From: Pyrodictiaceae archaeon
GTDB lineage: Archaea > Thermoproteota > Thermoprotei_A > Sulfolobales > Pyrodictiaceae
Assembly (NCBI GenBank): GCA_027033675.1
Contig: JALVKZ010000014.1
Span: 1-6,317 of the forward strand
DNA: 6,317 bases
Direction: 5' to 3'
Shown: in pieces, positions 1 to 5,069 of the stretch
How the letters are laid out: each line of letters begins with the position of its first letter
Numbering within the stretch: the first letter of the stretch is position 1
The notes under the pieces: generated by a model
Databases searched by the model: none
What the model saw: the letters and a program-made list of their open reading frames with translations, nothing else
What the model was told of the DNA's origin: nothing
Translations under genes and position numbers: made by a program

Positions 1-15
1 CCCCTTCACCCCTCT

Positions 16-1074
16 ATGGTTCTATCTCGGCGAGCATTGTTGGGGTTCCTCAGAAACATCTATGGGCGTAATCCTCGCTGTGTACTAATACTATCAACTG
101 GTGGTGGAGGGGATGTAGCAACAGCTCTTCTCTATGCAAGGATAGCCTCCTCGGAGAATGCCAGGACCGTGATTCTTGCTCTTCCCTGGGAGCGATATGT
201 CAAGGATCCCTGCCCCGGACCTATCGAACTTAGCTCATTCATAGGAGTAGAGATACTTGATCACGTAGCGCTGGCTAAGTATGAGTGCCTAGCGGAACGC
301 TGTGCCCAAGTCTTTACGCCAACTGTATGCAAGGCGGCCAAGCTTAGCACAGCGACCATACCCGTCTATATACTAGACGGCTGGGGCGGCGAGATCAGCA
401 TACGTAGGGGCATAGAAGAGGTAGCCAGTATCCATGGATGCGAAGCAATATTAGCAGTTGATGTTGGAGGAGACGTACTAGCTCGGGGATGCGAAGAGGA
501 TCTATGGAGCCCCCTCGGTGACTCCCTAGGCCTCGCAGCAGCCACAAATGCGGGGTTTGATGCTAAGCTCTTAGTCCAGGGTCTTGGCGCTGATGGAGAA
601 CTAAACGAGAAAGAACTCTTGCATGTAATAGCTAACCTTGCGCGACGAGATGCACTCGTATGGAGCAGGGGTATCACTAGAAAGGAGTTACAAGTGCTGG
701 AAGAGATAACTAGCTACATCCATACAGAGGCTGGACGAATACCTGTTCTAGGCTTTCGTGGTTATTTTGGTGAGTATCGTATACGTGATGGTACTCGCAG
801 CGTTAGTGTGGATATTTATAAGACATGTGCGGTTATACTGGAGGCAGGGCCTGTCCACGAACTCTCTTTACCAGCACGTTTGGTTAAGAATACTGCTAGT
901 CTTGAGGAGGCACGTCGGCGCCTAAACAACGCAGGCATATATACAGAGCTGGACCTCGAAATCGACCTACATAAGCTAATAGAGCTCGGCGAGCTATCTC
1001 CAGGCAAGGTAATAGAGGTAAGGAGAAATGGTAGAGCTAGGCTACCCCAGTGCAAGAATACTACTAACAAATGA
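16..1074 (+). CDS. DUF1152 family protein, function unknown
   Basis: The 352-residue protein matches the archaeal DUF1152 family as I know it. It has a glycine-rich loop GGGGDV (residues 29-34) after a hydrophobic strand, a central AVDVGGDVLARG motif (147-158) and SPLGDS (165-170). These resemble a nucleotide- or sugar-binding Rossmann-like fold, but I know of no established reaction. No signal peptide or membrane segment is seen, so it is probably cytoplasmic. The ATG at 16 puts the glycine loop about 28 residues in, which is plausible. However, only 15 bases precede it, no ribosome binding site is visible, and the frame is open to the window edge, so the true start could lie upstream. The last 47 nt overlap surE, which suggests cotranscription. 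Family call is fairly sure; function is not. Confidence 0.8.
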   Translation: MVLSRRALLGFLRNIYGRNPRCVLILSTGGGGDVATALLYARIASSENARTVILALPWERYVKDPCPGPIELSSFIGVEILDHVALAKYECLAERCAQVFTPTVCKAAKLSTATIPVYILDGWGGEISIRRGIEEVASIHGCEAILAVDVGGDVLARGCEEDLWSPLGDSLGLAAATNAGFDAKLLVQGLGADGELNEKELLHVIANLARRDALVWSRGITRKELQVLEEITSYIHTEAGRIPVLGFRGYFGEYRIRDGTRSVSVDIYKTCAVILEAGPVHELSLPARLVKNTASLEEARRRLNNAGIYTELDLEIDLHKLIELGELSPGKVIEVRRNGRARLPQCKNTTNK

Positions 1075-1855
1075 TGATGGGGCTGATAGTCCAGGGCTTC
1101 GCCTACTATACGAGGCTGTGCATGACCTAGGAGAAGTAAAGATAATTGTGCCCGAGATCCCGCGGAGCGCTTGTGGACACGGAATGACGCTTCATAGACC
1201 TATAAGGGCAAGACGCGTCGCTCTGTGGGGAAACGTAGAGGCGCTACTAATTGATGGTTTACCAGCCGACGCCATTTACATTGCACTCAGCGAGAGCAAG
1301 CCCGACATGGTTCTCTCCGGGATCAATATAGGGGATAACACTAGCCTACAATCCATACTAGCATCGGCAACGATAGGTGCTATCATACATGCAGCGCTGA
1401 ACGGCATCCCCGGGATAGCGTTCTCCGCAGACGCTAGGAGTGCGGAGGAGTTTGGGTTACTCGTGAAAAACCATGGCGACCTCATTAAAACGATTATACG
1501 TAGCCTAGTAGACCTTATGCTCAACAAGGAATTGCCTCGGCAAGTTAAGGCTCTTAGCATTAACTTTCCTCGCTCCATAAGAGCAAGGGAGATAAGTATT
1601 GCTAAGCCAGCGAAGCTTCGCTTCAGGCAACTAGCTAAACCCATAGGGGGCACAGGTAACGAAACCTATTATGAGATAACAGGTATTCCAATCATCGCTC
1701 AAGGGAATAATGATGTGGCAATGCTTCTCAAGGGAAGAGTAGTTATCACCCCGATCTGTATAGAGAACCTATTCTCTTGCGACAACGATCTATATATGCG
1801 CTTAGCTAAAATACTTGGAGACTATATCCTCTCAATGAGCCGAGTCTTTAACTAG
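1028..1855 (+). CDS. surE: 5'/3'-nucleotidase SurE
   Basis: SurE is a divalent-metal-dependent phosphatase that removes phosphate from nucleoside 5'- or 3'-monophosphates in the cytoplasm. The N-terminal strand-loop ILLTNDDG (residues 11-18) supplies metal ligands Asp16 and Asp17. Ser47 in PRSACGHG and Asn100 in SGINIGDN match the Ser39 and Asn92 ligands of the E. coli enzyme. The DGLPADA motif (76-82) and the ATIGAIIHAALNGIPGIAFS stretch (114-133) are typical of the family. At 275 residues the length is normal. The ATG at 1028 has GAGGT at 1015-1019 with an 8-nt spacer, inside the end of the DUF1152 gene, so the two are probably cotranscribed and translationally linked. All metal ligands are intact, so activity is expected. 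Confidence 0.95.
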   Translation: MVELGYPSARILLTNDDGADSPGLRLLYEAVHDLGEVKIIVPEIPRSACGHGMTLHRPIRARRVALWGNVEALLIDGLPADAIYIALSESKPDMVLSGINIGDNTSLQSILASATIGAIIHAALNGIPGIAFSADARSAEEFGLLVKNHGDLIKTIIRSLVDLMLNKELPRQVKALSINFPRSIRAREISIAKPAKLRFRQLAKPIGGTGNETYYEITGIPIIAQGNNDVAMLLKGRVVITPICIENLFSCDNDLYMRLAKILGDYILSMSRVFN

Positions 1856-1869
1856 GAGCTAATATAATA
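1854..1869 (+). promoter_or_regulatory. TATA-type archaeal promoter for the hairpin/ferredoxin transcript
   Basis: Directly after the surE stop lies purine-rich AGGAGC (1854-1859, a possible BRE) followed by TAATATAATA (1860-1869). With the usual archaeal spacing of about 25 nt from TATA centre to start, transcription would begin near 1888-1891. That is exactly where the strong hairpin at 1889 opens. The agreement is suggestive but unproven; readthrough from surE is also possible. Confidence 0.5.
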
Positions 1870-1888
1870 CAATGGTTACTAGGGGTGG

Positions 1889-1942
1889 TGGCCCGGCGGA
1901 CAAGATGACCCCCGGCCCAGGGGTGATATGGCGCCGGGTCCA
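1889..1942 (+). other. GC-rich imperfect hairpin, candidate structured leader or small RNA
   Basis: TGGCCCGGCG (1889-1898) pairs with CGCCGGG-t-CCA (1932-1942), giving a 10-bp lower stem with only T1939 bulged. Above it is an internal loop of nine bases (1899-1907) opposite seven (1925-1931). A second stem ACCCC (1908-1912) / GGGGT (1920-1924) closes a 7-nt loop. A mini hairpin ACC-TCG-GGT (1943-1951) follows directly. The element sits in the 152-nt gap between surE and the ferredoxin gene, about 65 nt before the ferredoxin start, and is much richer in G+C than its flanks. GC-rich islands with paired arms often mark structured RNA in hyperthermophiles. It matches no RNA family I recognise: it is not a tRNA, and clean C/D boxes or an H/ACA arrangement are lacking. 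A 29-codon ORF crosses it (1872-1961) but looks random. Confidence 0.45.
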
Positions 1943-1993
1943 ACCTCGGGTACACATCTAGCCTCAGCAAGCAGGATAAGTAGGAGAGATTCC

Positions 1994-1999
1994 GAGGAG
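1994..1999 (+). promoter_or_regulatory. Ribosome binding site that fixes the TTG start of the ferredoxin-like gene
   Basis: GAGGAG lies 8 nt before the TTG at 2008, a standard archaeal spacing. The nearer ATG at 2001 is only 1 nt away from it and opens a frame of just ten codons. The site therefore supports the TTG start. Confidence 0.7.
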
Positions 2000-2007
2000 T
2001 ATGATTA

Positions 2008-2223
2008 TTGTCGCGTTGCTCCATAGTAGCTAAAGACATAAAGATACTAGAGTGGCTTGACCCGAGCGAGTGCAGTGATGTTTGTCCAGTGGAGGCACTA
2101 GTAGTGACCAGTGACGGCGTCAAAATCGAGCCGTCAAGGTGTCTTGTCTGCCTAGCTTGTATGGCTCTCTGCGGCCCCGATAAAGTTATGATTATTAGCG
2201 ACTGGGTATGTACAGAAACATGA
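2008..2223 (+). CDS. Small ferredoxin-like [4Fe-4S] protein, apparently reduced to one cluster
   Basis: This 71-residue cytoplasmic protein probably carries electrons through an iron-sulfur cluster. In two-cluster ferredoxins each half has CxxCxxCxxxCP. Here the second half has C45-x2-C48-x2-C51-x3-C55 (followed by Gly, not Pro). The first half keeps only C22-x3-C26-Pro; the two earlier cysteine positions are W16 and P19. By the usual cross-ligation, C45, C48, C51 and C26 can still bind one cluster, while the other site has only C22 and C55. The phrases CPVEAL and VKIEPSRC are typical of ferredoxin folds. C4 and C68 are extra cysteines. The start is TTG with a well-placed GAGGAG. The amidohydrolase-like gene follows 60 nt later without an obvious promoter, so the two may share a transcript. 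Partner unknown. Confidence 0.8.
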   Translation: MSRCSIVAKDIKILEWLDPSECSDVCPVEALVVTSDGVKIEPSRCLVCLACMALCGPDKVMIISDWVCTET

Positions 2224-2283
2224 GTCAGGAGTACTTCCTCTTGGTTCATTAGAGTAACTACTGGTTGCGAGGAGCGAGCAACT

Positions 2284-3288
2284 ATGGGTATAGCTACTCT
2301 CTTTGTTGATGTCCACATAGTTAATAGTAATGGCGGCATAATGGGGCCCGGGTATGTAAGGGTATCAGATGGTGTTATCAGCCATATTGGTATCGGTGAG
2401 CCGCCGGAGGAAGCGCAACTAGCTGAGCTTGTCCTAGGTGGTCGCGGGAGATTACTTTATCCCGGTTTTGGCGCAGCACTTGTCTATCCCGAAACCTATA
2501 TACTTAGGGACTATGTAGACGGGGATGGTCTGCCCGATAAGAGTGTCTTAGAATGCATTAGGGAGATGAATGAGAAAGAGGCATACTATTCCTCACTTAT
2601 GGCTTTCTACGAGATGAGCCTAGCTGGGTATACACGAGTCATTGCACTAAGCCCTCATGCAGGTGCCGTGGCGCGTGCTCTAAAAGAAGCTAGACTCGTT
2701 GGCGCAGTCCTAGCGCTAGTAAAGGATACTAGCGAGCTGAAGGACTTGTCAAGGCTAAGGCAGGACGTAAGTAACCAGGTTGTTCTCGGAGCTGCTGTTA
2801 CTAAGCCCGCGCTTAGCGAGACTCCAGTAGAAGGCATAAAGTGCACAATAGAGGATAAGTGCAGTATTCATTGTGATAACCGGCTCATAGTACCTTTTGG
2901 ATGTAGAGGGGAGGGTATTGTTGCACCTGTTTACCCCTTTGTTACACCTTCACAGATTATGCGAAAATATCGCGTCCAGGGCCTCTTGTCATTGACCAGG
3001 GACGCGCATAGATTGGTTAGTAGGGATTACACTCCGCTGGACAGAGGGGCACGGGCACACATAGCCGTCTACGATGTAAGTGAGCCTCCTTCGTGGATGG
3101 GGCCTCTAGAGCTAGCATCACCCTATATGTTGACTCCGCTTGCAAGAGTTGAAACACTAGTATCTGAGGGCCAGTTAGTAATTGATAATGGTGAACACTT
3201 GTTCCTTGGCCCAGAGGCTTCTGAGAGGGCAATGGAGATTCTCGAAGATGTGAGAAGCAGATGTAGTAAGCGTTTGAGCGGGGCTTAA
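2284..3288 (+). CDS. Degenerate amidohydrolase-superfamily protein lacking the HxH metal motif
   Basis: The ends match the composite domain of TRZ/ATZ-type deaminases and amidohydrolases: VSDGVISHIGIG (28-39), GRGRLLYPGFG (53-63), and near the C-terminus LDRGARAHIAVYD (252-264), ASPYMLTPLARV (278-289) and VSEGQLVIDNG (293-303). The region 74-121 resembles the first helices after the metal motif in cytosine/SAH-deaminase-like proteins. The hallmark PGFxDAHxH is PGFGAALVY (60-68), so both histidines are replaced (Leu66, Tyr68). The length of 334 residues falls short of the roughly 400-450 usual in the family, with much of the barrel between about 150 and 230 missing or unrecognisable. A Cys/His group (C187, C193, H196, C197, C207) lies there. 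It is probably not a classical metal-dependent hydrolase. The ATG has GAGGAG at 2269-2274 with a 9-nt spacer. The intact frame argues against a pseudogene. Function unknown. Confidence 0.7.
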   Translation: MGIATLFVDVHIVNSNGGIMGPGYVRVSDGVISHIGIGEPPEEAQLAELVLGGRGRLLYPGFGAALVYPETYILRDYVDGDGLPDKSVLECIREMNEKEAYYSSLMAFYEMSLAGYTRVIALSPHAGAVARALKEARLVGAVLALVKDTSELKDLSRLRQDVSNQVVLGAAVTKPALSETPVEGIKCTIEDKCSIHCDNRLIVPFGCRGEGIVAPVYPFVTPSQIMRKYRVQGLLSLTRDAHRLVSRDYTPLDRGARAHIAVYDVSEPPSWMGPLELASPYMLTPLARVETLVSEGQLVIDNGEHLFLGPEASERAMEILEDVRSRCSKRLSGA

Positions 3289-3299
3289 TGAAGCGGTCT

Positions 3300-3328
3300 T
3301 ATTAAAAATAATAGGCGGCCCGGGGGGC
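3300..3328 (-). terminator. T-rich terminator-like region after the decarboxylase gene
   Basis: Read on the - strand beyond the stop at 3334, a small GCCC/GGGC hairpin (3318-3328, 4 bp) is followed by TATTATTTTTAATA (3313-3300). Oligo-T tracts are the usual archaeal termination signal. The hairpin is weak and may not matter. The convergent amidohydrolase-like gene ends at 3288, so the element sits between two converging genes. Confidence 0.5.
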
Positions 3329-3333
3329 GGTTC

Positions 3334-3729
3334 CTATTCCAGGTTTCTCGAAGTTACTCCTCTCTCTACTCGCTTAGCTCTGAGGGCCTTCACTATGTAG
3401 TTGAAGGCACTATCAGGGTCGGTGTGCTTACCGCAGCTATAGACATCGACTGTGGCGAAGCGGTACTCGGGCCAAGTGTGAATAGTTATATGGCTCTCAA
3501 GGACTATTGCTACCACACTAACGCCGTCTCCAATTTTCCAGCTCTTAACATCTAGTAGAGTCATATTTCCTATTTTCGCTGCTTCAATAACTATCTCCCT
3601 GAGCTTCTCCTCGTCTTTAAGGATATTAGCGTCGCACTCGTATAGATTACCGTAAACATGGCGGCCATATACCTTTGGCTCCCTGCTTAGCGCTAAAGCC
3701 TCCATGTTCCTTAGTGTCGCTGCTTCCAT
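3334..3729 (-). CDS. Pyruvoyl-dependent decarboxylase proenzyme, AdoMetDC family, probably arginine decarboxylase
   Basis: The proenzyme cleaves itself to make a pyruvoyl cofactor. With the start used here (131 residues), [15 protein letters not shown] (76-90) gives cleavage between Glu78 and Ser79. His84 and Cys99 sit 5 and 20 residues after the serine, exactly as Ser63, His68 and Cys83 do in T. maritima AdoMet decarboxylase. Crenarchaea have two paralogues: one AdoMet decarboxylase (SpeH/SpeD) and one that decarboxylates arginine to agmatine for polyamines. The segments [13 protein letters not shown] and [20 protein letters not shown] look to me like the arginine branch. Specificity is reported to lie in the N-terminal beta domain, so this is an inference from resemblance. 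AdoMet decarboxylase remains the alternative. The start is ATG 3729, preceded by a perfect GGAGGTGAT; the ORF extends 10 codons further to ATG 3759, but that codon abuts the TATA box. Monocistronic, with a terminator-like tract downstream. Confidence 0.88.
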   Translation of the reverse strand: MEAATLRNMEALALSREPKVYGRHVYGNLYECDANILKDEEKLREIVIEAAKIGNMTLLDVKSWKIGDGVSVVAIVLESHITIHTWPEYRFATVDVYSCGKHTDPDSAFNYIVKALRAKRVERGVTSRNLE

Positions 3730-3732
3730 AGA

Positions 3733-3741
3733 ATCACCTCC
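3733..3741 (-). promoter_or_regulatory. Perfect ribosome binding site GGAGGTGAT for the decarboxylase
   Basis: On the - strand GGAGGTGAT is fully complementary to the archaeal 16S rRNA 3' end. It lies three bases before ATG 3729 (seven from GGAGG). It falls inside the longer reading frame and therefore decides that translation starts at 3729, not 3759. Confidence 0.9.
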
Positions 3742-3758
3742 GCTTTTAGGGGGGGTCA

Positions 3759-3773
3759 TATTTATAGCCTTTA
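3759..3773 (-). promoter_or_regulatory. TATA box and BRE of the decarboxylase gene
   Basis: The - strand reads TTAAAGGC followed by TATAAATA (3766 to 3759), a good archaeal TATA box with a purine-rich BRE upstream. The usual spacing puts the transcript start near 3736-3741, at the edge of the ribosome binding site, so the leader would be only about 8-12 nt. The upstream in-frame ATG at 3759-3757 shares the last A/T bases of this box and would not be transcribed. Confidence 0.75.
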
Positions 3774-3774
3774 A

Positions 3775-3802
3775 GAGTTACCCCCGGGGTTTTGAGAAAC
3801 TC
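3775..3802. repeat. Nested inverted repeats upstream of the decarboxylase promoter
   Basis: ACCCC-C-GGGGT (3780-3790) is an odd palindrome about 7 bp upstream of the decarboxylase BRE. It is flanked by GAGTT (3775-3779) and AACTC (3798-3802), which are also inverse complements. The position suits binding of a dimeric regulator such as an Lrp-type factor, but no known operator is recognised. Chance is possible for arms this short. Confidence 0.35.
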
Positions 3803-3883
3803 GTGTTGCTAAATCTATCGCTAGGAACTTAGCTTCTTGTCCAACCTAGATGCTATTTATCTCTCTCCTGAAGGGGCTGAAGC

Positions 3884-3890
3884 CTTATAA
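3884..3890 (+). promoter_or_regulatory. Possible TATA box for the phosphorylase-homologue operon
   Basis: CTTATAA after GGCTGAAGC is the best-placed TATA-like sequence on the + strand. It predicts a start near 3914, where a small hairpin begins. Other weak candidates are TATTTAT (3854-3860) and TAATTAT (3941-3947). I could not choose firmly among them. Confidence 0.35.
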
Positions 3891-3913
3891 CTCCTGGGCA
3901 GTATAGTTTCAGA

Positions 3914-3982
3914 GAGCCCTACGAGGCTCGGAGATAGTCCTAATTATGTCTAGGAGACATTAACCCGTTCTAGCTCGGAGCC
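3914..3982 (+). promoter_or_regulatory. Possible structured leader with competing short stems
   Basis: GAGCC (3914-3918) can pair with GGCTC (3925-3929) across a 6-nt loop. The same GGCTC can instead pair with GAGCC (3978-3982). Between them lies GTCT-agg-AGAC (3948-3958). The octamer GCTCGGAG occurs twice (3926-3933 and 3973-3980). The arrangement could form mutually exclusive folds before the gene, but stems of 4-5 bp are short for a hyperthermophile. The rest of 3769-4006 shows no gene: the only ORFs are of 20 codons or fewer. Confidence 0.25.
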
Positions 3983-4006
3983 TTGTCCGGGGCGGGGACG
4001 GTACTT

Positions 4007-4795
4007 ATGCAAATATTCACGAAGACAAGTAAAGGCGATGTATCAAGCCATGCTCTCGTAACAAGTCTTGAGGAGGTCTATGAGGGAGCCCTTAGCTACT
4101 TAAACGACGTTGTTGAGCGCACTGGTAGGCCTGGATTCCGAGTAGCTACTGGTGATTTCCATAAGTCGCGTATAACGGTTGTTCTTCACCCTATCGGGCC
4201 TTCAGCGCTCGCTATACTGCTCGAGGAGCTAGCCCGGCTAGGTACCGATGTCGTACTATACCTTGACACTGCTACGGCTCTGTTGCCAAGGATAGAGATA
4301 GGTAGCGTGATTCTTGCTACAGGTGCCATAAAGGGAGACGGGGTCTCCAAGGCGTATGCCCCCTTAGAGGTACCCGCGATACCGAGCCACGAACTGTTTC
4401 ACCATGTGCAACAATCGCTCGAGATACACGATGTTAAGACGTTTACGGGAATTGTGTGGAGCGTGGATACGTTTTACCTAAACGGCGGCTTCATGGAGAA
4501 CTATATTAAGACGTATAGCAGGATAGCAGCGGCAATGGATATGGGTACAGCAACGCTCTTCACAGTATCCATGGTTCGTAAGCTTCATGCAGTATCAGTA
4601 CTGGTAGTTGAGTCAAGCGTGCCCAAGGGCGTTGAACGTGGAGCACTTTACTCGGAAGAGGAGACCTATGAATCACTTCATAAGAAGGTATTTGATACAA
4701 TTGACCGCCTAATAAAGCCATTATTAGAGGCACTTGCCCTCCACATGGAGCACGTAAAGGTCTCTAAGCCAGCTACTGTAGTAGAGCCAGCCTAG
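4007..4795 (+). CDS. Divergent purine nucleoside/uridine phosphorylase family protein
   Basis: The 262-residue protein aligns along most of its length with E. coli uridine phosphorylase: HPIGPSALAILLEELARLG (61-79), APLEVPAIPS (118-127), GIVWSVDTFY (148-157) and AAAMDMGTATLF (174-185). Family members split nucleosides with phosphate into base plus ribose-1-phosphate. Several key residues are changed. The N-terminal GDPxR phosphate loop is absent, the phosphate-binding Arg of LRIGTTG is Tyr85 (LYLDTATA), and the ribose-binding Glu-Met-Glu is Ala176-Met177-Asp178. It may have another ligand or none. ATG 4007 is preferred because MQIFTKTSKGDV matches the usual family N-terminus. TTG 3983 would add eight residues, with GGAG only 2 nt before it. 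Neither has a well-spaced ribosome binding site. It heads a likely three-gene operon. Confidence 0.75.
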   Translation: MQIFTKTSKGDVSSHALVTSLEEVYEGALSYLNDVVERTGRPGFRVATGDFHKSRITVVLHPIGPSALAILLEELARLGTDVVLYLDTATALLPRIEIGSVILATGAIKGDGVSKAYAPLEVPAIPSHELFHHVQQSLEIHDVKTFTGIVWSVDTFYLNGGFMENYIKTYSRIAAAMDMGTATLFTVSMVRKLHAVSVLVVESSVPKGVERGALYSEEETYESLHKKVFDTIDRLIKPLLEALALHMEHVKVSKPATVVEPA

Positions 4796-4829
4796 CAGTC
4801 TCTAATGATTTGCGAGGGGTAGCGTAGCC

Positions 4830-5057
4830 GTGGCCAAGGATAATGTCTTTCGCTTAATAGACGAGAGCATGGGCATTCTAGACTATATAGAGAGGGAGGT
4901 AGGAGAAATAGCTAAGAGCAGCTCGCGAGACGAGCCGCCAAGTAGGGGCACTGTTTACTCTTTGTATAGCCTGGTAGTCAGACTCAGAGATAAGATATCG
5001 GAGCTAAGGGCAGAGATATACAAGGATTACACGGAGTCCAAGTGCAGCAATGACTGA
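4830..5057 (+). CDS. Small helical protein of unknown function
   Basis: I do not recognise this 75-residue protein. It is charged and predicted by eye to form two helices, about 4-29 and 41-68, joined by a polar linker SSSRDEPPSRG (30-40). Hydrophobic residues in both helices recur every three to four positions (for example L48, V49, V50, L52, I56, L59), as in a helical hairpin or coiled coil. No cysteine motif, signal peptide or membrane segment is present. The start is GTG at 4830 with GAGGGGT at 4814-4820 and a 9-nt spacer, which is good support for a real gene. It lies 34 nt after the phosphorylase homologue and 12 nt before the membrane protein gene, so it is probably cotranscribed and could assist either. 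Confidence 0.7.
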   Translation: MAKDNVFRLIDESMGILDYIEREVGEIAKSSSRDEPPSRGTVYSLYSLVVRLRDKISELRAEIYKDYTESKCSND

Positions 5058-5069
5058 GGCATAGAAGCC

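Noticed and set aside
366..677. 103-codon - strand ORF inside the DUF1152 gene
   Set aside because: It is Ser/Pro/Ala-rich antisense sequence opposite conserved DUF1152 motifs.
1276..1653. 125-codon - strand ORF inside surE
   Set aside because: It is antisense to the conserved SurE core, with no recognisable domain of its own.
1889..1956. tRNA, C/D box or H/ACA guide RNA at the hairpin
   Set aside because: There is no cloverleaf or T-loop sequence. AAGATGA and GTGA only approximate C and D boxes and pair poorly as a kink-turn. ACA lies too far from the lower stem.
1872..1961. 29-codon ORF from ATG 1872 across the hairpin
   Set aside because: It has no ribosome binding site, a composition dictated by the GC-rich arms, and an ATG upstream of the predicted transcript start.
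2001..2033. ATG 2001 as a start for the ferredoxin gene
   Set aside because: It is in another frame that stops after ten codons, and it is 1 nt from the GAGGAG site.
1848..2339. 163-codon ORF on the - strand across the surE-ferredoxin gap
   Set aside because: It runs antisense to the ferredoxin gene with its cysteine motif and good ribosome binding site. The translation is rich in Ser, Thr and Leu without domain features, and it also crosses the hairpin region.
3298..3313. TATA box for a + strand gene after the amidohydrolase-like gene
   Set aside because: No + strand gene follows. The same bases read as a T-rich termination tract for the - strand gene.
3850..3909. Short ORF from an ATG near 3849 in the divergent region
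   Set aside because: It has fewer than 20 codons, no ribosome binding site and no family resemblance.
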